Shown one piece after another: positions 33,492 through 42,672 of a stretch of DNA of 64,000 nucleotides (the stretch's first letter is position 1; every line of letters starts with the position of its first letter). Where the stretch lies: positions 1 through 64,000 of the forward strand of contig NZ_JAQV02000015.1 of assembly GCF_000732485.2 (NCBI RefSeq), in the 5' to 3' direction. The notes under the pieces were generated by a model that saw only the letters and a list, made by a program, of their open reading frames with translations, searched no databases and had not been told where the DNA came from. The position numbers and the translations under genes were made by a program. The stretch is from Bacillus sp. SJS. Its GTDB lineage: Bacteria; Bacillota; Bacilli; Bacillales; Bacillaceae.

Positions 33492-33558
33492 TACCTTTAG
33501 GCATAAATATTTAAATAATTTAGATAGCGAATTCTTATCTGAAGGATAATGTATAAGA

Positions 33559-33592
33559 TCCAAATAATTAATAAGTCATTAATTATTTGGAT
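33559..33592. repeat. 15-bp perfect inverted repeat at the tniQ 3' end
   Basis: 33559-33573 and 33578-33592 are perfect complements around a 4-base loop. The hairpin overlaps the end of the distal tniQ gene. It is A/T-rich and lacks a T-run, so it may be an mRNA-stabilising or weak terminator hairpin. Confidence 0.6.
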
Positions 33593-34931
33593 TTGTGTTT
33601 CTTCTTTCCACCTTTAGTTCCTTACATATTTCATTTAAAGTTTCTCTGTTATCTTTTTTCCAAAAGAAAGAATTTGTCTTATTAAGTGCCTCTGAAATTT
33701 TTTTTTGTGAAGGATATTCATCTTTGTTAACCAAATCAATAATTATACTTTTTATTTCTTCTTTCTTTGAACGTGATTTTTCTGATAGATATTTTTTGTG
33801 GTTTTTCACTATTTCTTGAGTTTCCTGGGGGAATTTTTCTTTCAAGGTTTCGGATTTTGTATAACCCAATTTTTTGGTGACATAGGAAAGTGAAGGTGGA
33901 GGATTTACTTTGTCCATTAATATTTGTTCTAATAAAGTTTTTAGTACATTATCTTCATATCTCTTTAAACTTCTATTATTATTTATTTCTTTTAAAGAAG
34001 TAGGCAATTCGTTTAAGGTGTCTGTATAAATCGTGGTATTTCCAGAAAAAATATCAATAAGAGACTTGTTTAAAATAAAGCATAATTTTAATAGCGAATG
34101 CAAACTCGCTCGTTGTGTCCCATTTTCCCAATACATTAATATTCTACATGGAATTAAACAGGATTTGGATAATTCCATCTTAGATATCCCGAATTTTTCC
34201 TTGATATTAATTAATAAATCCCTAATGTAATATTGGAAATTTACTGCAGACATATTAATAATATTTCTTTCCTCACTTTTTAAAACTATAAGCTGATAAA
34301 TATTATTTATTATCCAATTTTGCCATTTTACATATTCAATTGATTCTAATTTATCATTATTTTCAACTCTTGAAGCACCAAGCCAATTACCGCATTTGTA
34401 ACATTTGCCCATCTGTCCACTCCGATGTATGTGATACTGATAAGCATTGCAATTTGGGCAGTTACAAATAAGTCTCTTATTATGAAGCTCGCAAATTTCT
34501 ACAATTTTAAATACCCAAATTAACTTTTCATATACTTCTTCTCCATTAGTTTTCCATTTTTCAAAGCAGTCAGGACACCAGTATTTCTTTGACCTAACAT
34601 CATTGAAGGAAGAAAGACACTTACTAAAGTTTATTAACGTAAGCTGGTCTAAACCTTTCACTAAAGTAAGACTCTCTAAAGTAAATACCAAATCTTTAGC
34701 ATTTTGGTGGAAGTTATTAAAGCTCGAAGTTTTTGCTGCAGTTATACCATCTCGAGGAATACTGTCCTTTTGCAAAGAAACATAAATTATTTTTGTAAAA
34801 AAAACTCCAAGGGATATCAGGTGCGCTGAACTGAGCCTCGTAACATAACTAGTTAGGCTTTCAATATTTTTTGTCCCATTACCTATAGGAGGTAAATGGT
34901 AGAGATAACTTCTTTCTGGTATGTTATTCAC
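33579..34931 (-). CDS. tniQ: TniQ/TnsD-family transposon target-selection protein
   Basis: About 450 residues. The N-terminal TniQ block (LYHLPPIGNGTKNIESLTSY), WCPDCF and LHNKRLICNCPNC, then KCYKCGNWLG form the expected zinc fingers near residues 125-195. Later a helix-turn-helix-like segment (GISKMELSKSCLIPCRILMY) and an extended helical C-terminus as in TnsD. GTG at 34931 is at better spacing from GGGGTGA than the TTG at 34937. Last gene of the transposition operon. It, or the other TniQ, would recognise the ssrA site; which one is unknown. Confidence 0.88.
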   Translation of the reverse strand: MNNIPERSYLYHLPPIGNGTKNIESLTSYVTRLSSAHLISLGVFFTKIIYVSLQKDSIPRDGITAAKTSSFNNFHQNAKDLVFTLESLTLVKGLDQLTLINFSKCLSSFNDVRSKKYWCPDCFEKWKTNGEEVYEKLIWVFKIVEICELHNKRLICNCPNCNAYQYHIHRSGQMGKCYKCGNWLGASRVENNDKLESIEYVKWQNWIINNIYQLIVLKSEERNIINMSAVNFQYYIRDLLINIKEKFGISKMELSKSCLIPCRILMYWENGTQRASLHSLLKLCFILNKSLIDIFSGNTTIYTDTLNELPTSLKEINNNRSLKRYEDNVLKTLLEQILMDKVNPPPSLSYVTKKLGYTKSETLKEKFPQETQEIVKNHKKYLSEKSRSKKEEIKSIIIDLVNKDEYPSQKKISEALNKTNSFFWKKDNRETLNEICKELKVERRNTNPNN

Positions 34932-34958
34932 GAACAAATCACCCCTGCTGAATAAACT

Positions 34959-36110
34959 TTATTGAGCTTCTTCTAGTTCGTCTACACCGACTGAATCTCT
35001 CCTTGGATTTCTTTCACCCACTAGTTTATTACGCTTTTTTATCTCTTTCTTAGCTGGCTTATCAGCAAAATAGGCTTCTTCTTCTGTTAACCCCAATTCT
35101 AAATACAACTTATTTTCCTCAGAATTAGTTGTGTTCTCAACGCGTTTTTCACCTAACTTAGCTTCACTAAGCATCTTTAAAGCTCTGGCAGCAGAGATCT
35201 CATACTTTTTAAAATAATCCATCTCCATGGACGGTAAGTCAGGGTTGTTACTCAAACATATGCTATAAGTTAAATATATCCAATCCTTTAGTGTACCTAC
35301 ACTTCCGAGAGTCCGGCTATAAAAGTAATCCCAATGACTAACCAAGTCCGGTTCTTTCTGCAAAGGTAAATGCTTTTGAAATGCGAACAGTACATTGATA
35401 AAAGCCTCTAGATCATCCTTATTTTGAGCCTGATATCTCTTTATATGTGTATCTCTTCCTCTTCTAATTGTTTGGCCTTGTAAGTCTCGGAAAGTGAGTA
35501 TATCATAAGTTCCACATAGGACTATCGGAACCTTGGTTATATTGGCTAATGATTTTATAATATTGACTTGATTTTTAAGATTTCTCGCACTAGTTGTCAG
35601 GGTAATGTGTTGGGCTTCATCGATAATAAATGCTTTTGGCTTACGGTATATTAAAACATTTTCTAAAGATCTTTTTAAAATAGCGCGACTGTCTTCTTTT
35701 ACTTTTTTTTCACGACTTAAATATTTTTCAACATTTACCTTATAATCAATCGCTGGTTCATTGGCCTCTACCAATGCACGATAGTAAAAATCTTTCCAGT
35801 CAAAGTTCCCCGAATCCGGTGGTATTGCTTCGACCATTAAAGTAGAAAACATACCAGGATCCTGTTTTAATTGCTCTAAGTAATCTTTATAAATTTTCTC
35901 ATTTACCTTTTGTATAAGTTTTGATTTTCCAGCTCCTGTTGGTCCATATACAAGAATCACTGAATTATCTGTACAGTTGTAAATCTTATCTAGCAAATCA
36001 TTGTATGCTTGCTCAAAAGCTGGATGGGCTGCTGTATATTCTTTAAAATAAGTTTTTCTTTCTTCAATGGTTTCACTTAATAGTCTCTCCGGAAATAAAT
36101 ACTGTGTCAT
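34959..36110 (-). CDS. tnsC: TnsC-like AAA+ ATPase
   Basis: 383 residues. Walker A GPTGAGKS (about 56-63) and Walker B AFIIDEAQ (D164, E165 in this numbering), then sensor-like IVLCGTYD. This is the ATP-dependent regulator that links a TniQ-bound target to the transposase. ATG 36110 is 8 bases after AGGGAGC. It lies five bases after a TGA closing the frame that should be the end of tnsAB. Confidence 0.9.
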   Translation of the reverse strand: MTQYLFPERLLSETIEERKTYFKEYTAAHPAFEQAYNDLLDKIYNCTDNSVILVYGPTGAGKSKLIQKVNEKIYKDYLEQLKQDPGMFSTLMVEAIPPDSGNFDWKDFYYRALVEANEPAIDYKVNVEKYLSREKKVKEDSRAILKRSLENVLIYRKPKAFIIDEAQHITLTTSARNLKNQVNIIKSLANITKVPIVLCGTYDILTFRDLQGQTIRRGRDTHIKRYQAQNKDDLEAFINVLFAFQKHLPLQKEPDLVSHWDYFYSRTLGSVGTLKDWIYLTYSICLSNNPDLPSMEMDYFKKYEISAARALKMLSEAKLGEKRVENTTNSEENKLYLELGLTEEEAYFADKPAKKEIKKRNKLVGERNPRRDSVGVDELEEAQ

Positions 36111-36112
36111 TA

Positions 36113-36300
36113 TCACAGCTCCCTATAAACTTTGAGTGTGTTTTGCTCTTGCATCTTACTTACGATATCATTTAATGTTCTAGTAGTTGTTTGTGGACCG
36201 TTTTGTTTTTTATCCTCTTGTTTATCTTCAATCCTCTTCTCCTCATTTTTCTTTACTTTTGCTCTTTCCTTTTTCTCTCCGCCTTCTATACAGTGAACGT
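36113..36300 (-). other. Out-of-frame tail probably belonging to tnsAB
   Basis: After the tnsAB stop (36286) a different minus-strand frame is open for about 58 codons, highly charged (EGGEKKERAKVKKNEEKRIE) and ending LNDIVSKMQEQNTLKVYREL with TGA five bases before the tnsC ATG. Such stop-start packing and the lack of any start codon suggest that this was the natural C-terminus of TnsAB, detached by a frameshift near 36286-36300. Confidence 0.55.
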
Positions 36301-38850
36301 GCTTTGAAGAGCGTTGTCTTTAAGCTTTTGGAGTTGCAAAGATTCAAAATTTTGAGCACTTTCAAGAAAATCAACAATCTGAGCACCCGATATGGATTTT
36401 TTTAGGCCATATAGTTTATTTTTTTTACGTATTTCAGCAGTAATTAACATTAATTCTTTTTCAGTGCGCCCCTCTAATAAAGCCCGATTCTGCGCATTTA
36501 AAGTTACCCAGTGATTCTTAACATACGCATATGCTATCCCCAAATTATATGGGTCATATCTTACTGGAACCTGCTTACCCTCAATATCAGGGTGAAGCAA
36601 GATTTCAGCCCAATAATAAAAATAATTAATTTTCAATCCCTGGCCGACCAGTACCTTAGCAGTTCCTTTTTTGGTGGAAGGTAGTGTTAACAATCTAAAA
36701 GTTTCATCATACTTAATAAAAGTACTCTTTCTTTTACCAGTTTTTACAATACGTCTTAAAAAGATCTCTCTTGGAGTGTCTAGAAGGCTACTATGTGGTG
36801 TTGTATCATATATTTCATAACACCATTGTTGAAACATTATATGTAACTCTTCAAGTGTCCAGACAGCATGTGTTTTGGGATTTACTGCTTTTGTAACTTG
36901 TCTAACAAGTTTCATTATTTTTGTATTACCTAATAAATTGTGAACGAATACTTCATTAGTTGTGCCAAAGAGTCGTTCACATACCGACCCAAACCTTGGC
37001 TTGGCACCCGGTCTGTGCTTTTTTAATCCTTTATATTTAGCAATTAAAGTGTCAAAGTAGATGCTATGGAAATCTTTCCCTCCATCAACAACAACTGTTT
37101 TTGGAATTAGATTGTGCCTTCTAACACACTCCCTAATAACCATCATGCAAGATCTATAACTAGGTGGATCATAGGTTAGGTAAAAAGCGAGTATTCTTCT
37201 TGAAAAAGCATCAACCATAAATGTAATCCATGGTCTGCCCAGTATCTCTCCTGTTTCTGAACAAATGAGTTCTATATCAAGTTCAGTATGATCAATATGA
37301 CCAATTTCAAATGGACGATCGCCATGTCTTGGCGTTGTCATCTTTAATTCAAAATAAAATGACTCAGTCTCATATGCAGCCTTCTCCCCTTGCCTCTTCT
37401 TAGTTTGCATATGTATTGAACGAGAATTTATTTCAACTAAGAATGTAGGAAAACTAGGGGCTGAATATCCCTCCTGCTTACATTTTTCTTTGAATGCGGT
37501 ATATACAGTATAGGCACTCTTTTGAATAATCGTTTCATAGTCTGCTTCTATATATTGTTGCATCAATTCTAAAACCTCTGATTGGACTCTTCTTGTCCTG
37601 TTTCCTTGTTTATTTCTTTTTGATAGCAGGCCAACATATCCACACTGATAAGTTTCATCAGCTTTCCGATAATTATATAGCCATTCTCGTATGGTACGAG
37701 GGGGTATGTCATAATCATTGTAGTTTCCACCAGCTAGCATACCTTGAACAATATGGTATTTCCTATTTGCGCTTTCTAATTCCTTCTCATCCGCCGACAA
37801 CAACATATCCGTAACTTGTTTTTCAGTCTCAGTCTCATCTACCGTCTCAACTCCATTAATAGAACCATTTTGTATTAACTCACTAAATACATTTTTAGGA
37901 ATATCAACAATTTTATTAGAGTCATCCAAGAGTGTGATTACATTTTCTCCTGTGTTGATGATTGTATAAACCCTTACATCCCAAGTAACTTTTGCACCAA
38001 CGTTAACATCAATTCCAGAAGGATTTAGCAATGGTTTAACATGACTCTCTAACATATTTTTATAAGCAATCGCAGCTTCTTTGTTAATGAAAAGGGGGAA
38101 CTTTCCAAAATCAACTATTAAGTGATTATTGATGTCGACGAAGATTTCACCCAGAGCTATCATGGCGTAAACATCATCAGCTGTAAAAGAACATTGATCT
38201 GTTAAAAGATCATCTAGGAGCGTATAAGGCTTCTCTTTCATCAATCTTGTTATAATTAAACGGGAAGGTTGAGATAAATTCGGTTCTTCATCTAATAGGT
38301 AATCCTCTAAAAACTTTATATTTCTCTGATACGTCCAATCAATATCCTTAGAGGAGCAAATTCGAAAGCTGAGTCCTAGACTTTCAGCATATGATTCACA
38401 TGGCGGACATCTCCATTGTCCACTCTCAACCAATTTATATCTATTAGGATACTTACGCGATAATTCAATTAATTCTTCATCTTGCTTCCACTCTTCCCAT
38501 CCTATCCAATCCTTTTCTATTACAAAGAAATCCGCAGTATATAAATGAGTGTAATGTTTTTTCTTAGTTCCTTCTGGTGCTTTATATGTAATAGTAAATG
38601 AAGGTGGTTGATCATAATATTCCATAACATTCGAATCATGTTCTTTTTCATAAATACCAGCTAGTTCCAGCTTATGGCTTTCAAATTGAATTGTTAAGCC
38701 CATCTTCTTACTAGGATAAAACCCTGATACATTTCTACCTTTACTTCTAACCTTCCTAGCAGGGTCCGAGGTTCTAATATTATTTATTGCTTTGATAGTT
38801 ACTTCTGGAAAGTTAAATTTTTTCAAGAAATTATTTATTTGGATTGGCAT
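36286..38850 (-). CDS. tnsAB: TnsA-TnsB fusion transposase
   Basis: 854 residues. Residues ~1-240 are TnsA-like, with LELAGIYEKE (acidic residue near 62), TADFF (D107) and EEWK (E120, K122), the D-x12-E-x-K spacing of a restriction-enzyme-like nuclease. Residues ~370-760 are TnsB-like with a retroviral-integrase core: D520 (GHIDHTELD), D589 (VVVDGGKDF) and E625 (GSVCERLFGTTNE), DD35E. TnsA cuts the 5' ends and TnsB the 3' ends, giving cut-and-paste transposition. Fused TnsAB is known from some Tn7-like elements including certain type I-B CASTs. The C-terminal tail appears to be lost by frameshift. ATG follows GGAGAG. Confidence 0.9.
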   Translation of the reverse strand: MPIQINNFLKKFNFPEVTIKAINNIRTSDPARKVRSKGRNVSGFYPSKKMGLTIQFESHKLELAGIYEKEHDSNVMEYYDQPPSFTITYKAPEGTKKKHYTHLYTADFFVIEKDWIGWEEWKQDEELIELSRKYPNRYKLVESGQWRCPPCESYAESLGLSFRICSSKDIDWTYQRNIKFLEDYLLDEEPNLSQPSRLIITRLMKEKPYTLLDDLLTDQCSFTADDVYAMIALGEIFVDINNHLIVDFGKFPLFINKEAAIAYKNMLESHVKPLLNPSGIDVNVGAKVTWDVRVYTIINTGENVITLLDDSNKIVDIPKNVFSELIQNGSINGVETVDETETEKQVTDMLLSADEKELESANRKYHIVQGMLAGGNYNDYDIPPRTIREWLYNYRKADETYQCGYVGLLSKRNKQGNRTRRVQSEVLELMQQYIEADYETIIQKSAYTVYTAFKEKCKQEGYSAPSFPTFLVEINSRSIHMQTKKRQGEKAAYETESFYFELKMTTPRHGDRPFEIGHIDHTELDIELICSETGEILGRPWITFMVDAFSRRILAFYLTYDPPSYRSCMMVIRECVRRHNLIPKTVVVDGGKDFHSIYFDTLIAKYKGLKKHRPGAKPRFGSVCERLFGTTNEVFVHNLLGNTKIMKLVRQVTKAVNPKTHAVWTLEELHIMFQQWCYEIYDTTPHSSLLDTPREIFLRRIVKTGKRKSTFIKYDETFRLLTLPSTKKGTAKVLVGQGLKINYFYYWAEILLHPDIEGKQVPVRYDPYNLGIAYAYVKNHWVTLNAQNRALLEGRTEKELMLITAEIRKKNKLYGLKKSISGAQIVDFLESAQNFESLQLQKLKDNALQSTFTV

Positions 38851-38944
38851 ATAGTATCTCTCCGATCAAGAATCATACTTTTTAAACCACCAAAAATATC
38901 CACATCAAGGATTTCCCTTTCTTGCTTTACGCTTTTTTCTCTGA

Positions 38945-40213
38945 TTAAGACCTCCTCATTATTTTCGATTCTCTCTTTAGTTGGTTCCAATATTCCTGTA
39001 GAGAGGTTTCTTTTAAAAATCCACTCCCTAATACACTTTCTAACTGCCTTCGACTCGGATAAATGCTTTGTTCTAATAGGGAATAAAATGCGCTATTGAG
39101 CTGATTAATTTTCTTTAAATATCTTTCATTCTTTTGTTGTTCTATAAATGCAATATGTCTTTTTTTTATCTGCTCACATTCCACCTTATATTTTCTCGAA
39201 AGCAATCTTCGGTCACAACCAACCCACTTTGCTATTTCACTTATTGAGACAGCCTCTTTAGAATTAATAATCCTTTTCAAAACATTCAATATTTCCATAT
39301 GGTCGTGGGTTTTTTTTGTCGAATTAATGCAACCTGTTGAAAATTCACTTTTAAAAGTTGGAGTTTCTCGGCGAAGAAATTGATTAATTGAAACATCTAA
39401 TACTTTACATATGTGTACTAAATTGTAAATATTAGGATGGGAATCTCCCGAAACCCAAGTACTGAAGGTTGATTTAGGTACATTTAAAGCTGAAGCTGCT
39501 TTATTTTTCGATGAACCAAAATATACCCGTAAATAAAATTGAAGTGAATCAAGCACTGTTCCTTGAATTTTATTACTTTCATCTACAGCTAGAAAATCAC
39601 CAATTAGTTCTATATCTTTAAGTAATTCGTTATTCACCATTTCTTGTGGAGAAATTGATCCTAACCAACTCCCACACTTTGAACATATCCCTGGCGCAGA
39701 ATTTCTATCTACAACTCGATTTTCTTTACCGCAACTGCAACAGTATTCAACAAGAGGAGTTTTATGGAATAAACAATATTTAACAAGCTGAAAATTCCAG
39801 ATTAATTTATCATAAACAATTCTTTTATTTAATTTGGCCTCTTCATAACAGTTAGGGCACCATGATTTATTTTTTTTTAGTAATCCCATAGTTGGTAACA
39901 TACACGACCACTGCTTAAGGGTTGTTCTCGTTATATCTGACCTCCCCGTTAACTCTTTAGTCAAATCACTAAACTCCTCAGCTAATTTACCTACTCCATT
40001 AATACCGTTTGCACTTTCATAAAACCCGCCTCCACGAATTGATATTTTGTTGAGGTAGTCTTTTTTTAAATATGGAGCATAAATACATGAAATTAGAGTA
40101 CCAGTCTTTATGCAATGAGCATCTGCTAACCGGGTAATATAACTAGTTAAAGATTCTACATAAGGGGTTCCTATGCCAACCGGTTCAATATTATACAATT
40201 TGCTTCTTTCCAT
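38945..40213 (-). CDS. tniQ: Second TniQ-family protein
   Basis: 422 residues. The N-terminus (LYNIEPVGIGTPYVESLTSY) matches the other TniQ. Zinc-finger cysteines: WCPNCYEE, LVEYCCSCGKE and GICSKCGSWLG (about residues 115-185). A helix-turn-helix (SALNVPKSTFSTWVSGD) follows near 245, then a helical tail with a second possible helix-turn-helix (SISEIAKWVGCDRRLLSRKY). First gene of the operon. Its ribosome binding site GGTG sits in a hairpin arm. Confidence 0.88.
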   Translation of the reverse strand: MERSKLYNIEPVGIGTPYVESLTSYITRLADAHCIKTGTLISCIYAPYLKKDYLNKISIRGGGFYESANGINGVGKLAEEFSDLTKELTGRSDITRTTLKQWSCMLPTMGLLKKNKSWCPNCYEEAKLNKRIVYDKLIWNFQLVKYCLFHKTPLVEYCCSCGKENRVVDRNSAPGICSKCGSWLGSISPQEMVNNELLKDIELIGDFLAVDESNKIQGTVLDSLQFYLRVYFGSSKNKAASALNVPKSTFSTWVSGDSHPNIYNLVHICKVLDVSINQFLRRETPTFKSEFSTGCINSTKKTHDHMEILNVLKRIINSKEAVSISEIAKWVGCDRRLLSRKYKVECEQIKKRHIAFIEQQKNERYLKKINQLNSAFYSLLEQSIYPSRRQLESVLGSGFLKETSLQEYWNQLKRESKIMRRS

Positions 40214-40218
40214 TTTTC

Positions 40219-40237
40219 ACCACAATGTTTTTGTGGT
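40219..40237 (-). promoter_or_regulatory. Hairpin over the ribosome binding site of the first tniQ
   Basis: ACCACAA (40219-40225) and TTGTGGT (40231-40237) are perfect complements around a 5-base loop. The arm proximal to the gene contains the GGTG ribosome binding site 6 bases before the ATG. It could be an operator or could limit translation of the transposition operon. Confidence 0.45.
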
Positions 40238-40239
40238 AG

Positions 40240-41153
40240 TATTTTCTTTTTAATTAGATAATATCCATTAAATTTATATAATTATTGATCATAATGAGTA
40301 TTACTCATCTCTGTCTCCGTTATAGAGTGGGGGATGTAATTTTAATTAAATAAAAATACTACTACCATAACCTCGCAAAAATTAAAACTTCATCTGTTTA
40401 GAAATATTTTTGCTGTGCGCTGTTCTCTGCATTCATCTATATGTTTATTCTTATTTTAATTTGTACAAGGCAAAACACCTATAGCATACAGTCAAATAAC
40501 ATTTAATTGTAATATGTCTTGTAAAAAGGGGTGAGATAAAGCGAGAGATACCTCGTTTTTCTTCACTTCATTATATTTTATTAGAGGCTACTTAATCAGG
40601 GAGCCAGCAGGCCCGATGTCTGCTTTCATTGAGAATGTTTTTTTAAAAGTAGAATTGGTCTCAGTTAGCCAGCCAATCCTTTTTTGTTGCAATGAGGTAA
40701 AGGCTCATTGCATGGCTTTTTCTTCAGGAAGTTTTATACAACATAGTTTCTTCTGGCTACTGGCAAAGGGGTAGTGGATGGTAGTTAAAACTGAAAAAGG
40801 ATTACTTATACTTTTGGTTCCTGGTGTTAACATTGTAGGAGCTTCTATAAACAAAACAATGAGGCAGAAGACATCATTATTAATGAGTAAGTAGAAATTA
40901 AAAATTATGATAAACATCCTTCCTGTTGTCCTATTCAAAATTCTTTATTTCTTTTCTGTTCAATTGCCTTATATATCAGTTTTTTCCTTCTTTATCACCA
41001 CGTGCTTTGTCATTCTCATATGTAAATATAAATCGAGTAGTAAGTGTGGTTGTTTTATATTAATGTCACTGCAACCAAACTTGTACGTCTTCTTACCATC
41101 ATGAGTTTTTGATTCTGATATCAGATTTTATAAGCGTAAAACTATAAAAACAA
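40240..41153. other. Gene-poor stretch upstream of the transposition operon
   Basis: No convincing gene. GGTAGTATTTT (about 40234-40244) recurs inverted as AAAATACTACTACC (about 40350-40363), framing the likely operon promoter region. A plus-strand hairpin TGCAATGAG/CTCATTGCA (40688-40712) followed by CTTTTTC looks like a terminator with no gene in front of it. I saw no CRISPR repeats here. Confidence 0.5.
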
Positions 41154-41188
41154 CAAAAAACCTTGATAGGTGTGTAGCCAATCAAGGT
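41154..41188 (-). terminator. Terminator of the HEAT-repeat gene
   Basis: ACCTTGAT (41160-41167) pairs with ATCAAGGT (41181-41188), T-run on the minus strand. Confidence 0.75.
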
Positions 41189-41200
41189 CCTTGTTTAAAG

Positions 41201-41713
41201 CTATATTTCTAAATTACCCATAACTTCTTCTATAAGCTCAATCACTTCAGTATCTTCTTCTTGCTTTTGTGCATTTTTTATTAAATCTAAAACTCTTTTA
41301 TCATCAATTTCAGCTAATGCTACAATTACTGCATACCTTATATCAGCCGCCTTGTCTGTTAGTAATTTTGCAAGTGGCTCAATTAGTTTTTTGTCAGGAA
41401 ATGAAGAAGCTATTTGTGAACTCCAATACCTTATACCATACTTTTCACTATTTAACCCTTTAATTAAATGAAGTATTACTTGTTCCGGAGAATACTTTAA
41501 TAGCACATCCTCAATAAGTTGATATATCCCAAACCCACTGCCATTTCCAAATGAATTTATAAATAATGGGATGCAAATGGGATTAGGATTCTCTAAAAAA
41601 TATTTTCGTACTTCGTTATATTTTTCGAGTATCTCAGAATTCGTTTCCAATACCCTATCATCAGGGAGAGGTTGATTTTTCTTTAAAAAATCTACTGCCT
41701 CAATTAAATTCAT
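41201..41713 (-). CDS. HEAT-repeat protein, probable immunity protein
   Basis: 170 residues, all helical. HEAT-like units are visible (EKYGIRYWSSQIASSFPDKK, then IEPLAKLLTDKAADIRYAVI and VALAEIDDKRVLDLIKNA). It lies downstream of a truncated nuclease-toxin fragment on the same strand, the position where immunity genes for polymorphic toxins are found, and HEAT-type immunity proteins are known. Assignment by context. Confidence 0.7.
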   Translation of the reverse strand: MNLIEAVDFLKKNQPLPDDRVLETNSEILEKYNEVRKYFLENPNPICIPLFINSFGNGSGFGIYQLIEDVLLKYSPEQVILHLIKGLNSEKYGIRYWSSQIASSFPDKKLIEPLAKLLTDKAADIRYAVIVALAEIDDKRVLDLIKNAQKQEEDTEVIELIEEVMGNLEI

Positions 41714-41798
41714 ATTTTTTATCGAAACCTCCTGTTGCTTTATTTTGTCTTATCAATTCTTGTAGCTGTGTATTTATTGTAGAATTGTTATATCCATT

Positions 41799-42093
41799 CT
41801 ATTTAAGCAAATTCCTCATTTCAAAAATATCTGCTGCAAGATGTTCGCGAGGACTGTTCAAATCTCGTTTAGAGCCAAAGGTTGCTGTCTGTTCGTGAAT
41901 ATCTTTTCGAATGTTAACCGTTATCCCTTTACCATGTGTTGTATGGCTCACAGCATCTTGTACTACATGGTGAGGCGTATGAGTTTCATTCAATCCCGTC
42001 TTTTTATTACCGTATCGAGATTGATTATAGGTACCCACAAATAAATCCTCTCCAAGTTTTGCTAGTTCAGGTTTATTTTTAACCGTACCCTAT
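41799..42093 (-). pseudogene. C-terminal nuclease-toxin fragment
   Basis: Open for about 98 codons upstream to a TAG, with no start. It reads GTYNQSRYGNKKTG, then NETHTPHHVVQDAVSH and GITVNIRKDIHEQTATFGS. The HxPHH and later histidines look like an HNH/LHH-type nuclease module as found at the C-termini of Rhs and other polymorphic toxins. It has lost the delivery part and is followed by the HEAT-repeat gene. Confidence 0.65.
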
Positions 42094-42142
42094 GTTGTAA
42101 TCTTAAAAGCTATAAATAAAAAAGGCAGCCATCATTACCTTA

Positions 42143-42583
42143 TTAAACAACTTTTTTCTCATTTACTATCGGCAATTTATAGGGTGTTTTGTGTTTCATC
42201 ATGCCGTAAATAATATTCACAAGCCTTCTCATAATACAAACCAATGCTTGCCCTTTTGTTTTGCCTTCCTTAAGCTTTCGTTGGTAATATGCATAAAATA
42301 CTGGGTTTCTTGGCAGCTTACTCCCTTTTGCCACTTGTACTTGCTGTACAGCTAGGTTGTAAAATAAAGCGTGCAGCGCCCGATTTCCCTGTTTGCTTTT
42401 TTGTTCCTTGCCTTTCCCACCAGAGCCAAAGTAAACAGGCGCAATACCCGCAAATCGTGCTAATTTGATGGCATTTGGAAAACGTCTAACGTCACCAATC
42501 TCTGCAATTAAAGCTGAGGCTGTCACAAGGTCAATGCCTGGCATGGAGTCTAAAATGCCGGCAACCTTAGTTCGAGCGTTCAC
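42143..42583 (-). pseudogene. IS110-family transposase, C-terminal fragment
   Basis: About 146 residues with the Transposase_20 (IS116/IS110/IS902) region: SMPGIDLVTASALIAEIGDV, then RFAGIAPVYFGSGGKGKEQK and the late HALFYNLAV. The N-terminal DEDD catalytic half is missing, cut at about 42584 next to the recombinase gene. Non-functional remnant. Confidence 0.85.
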
Positions 42584-42672
42584 CTATCGGTGCGCATTGG
42601 TACGAAAGCCTATCCATTTTCATCGTTTCACAAGAACTTATAAGAAAATGAGTCCCTTTGTTAAGTAGCCTT

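Noticed and set aside
40705-41104. Small reading frames of 77 and 65 codons
   Set aside because: Low-quality, hydrophobic or A/T-driven, overlapping on opposite strands, no ribosome binding sites.
40214-41153. CRISPR array or guide RNA of a CAST-type element
   Set aside because: I looked for regular 28-37-bp repeats here and in the rest of the transposon and found none; there are no cas genes in the window.
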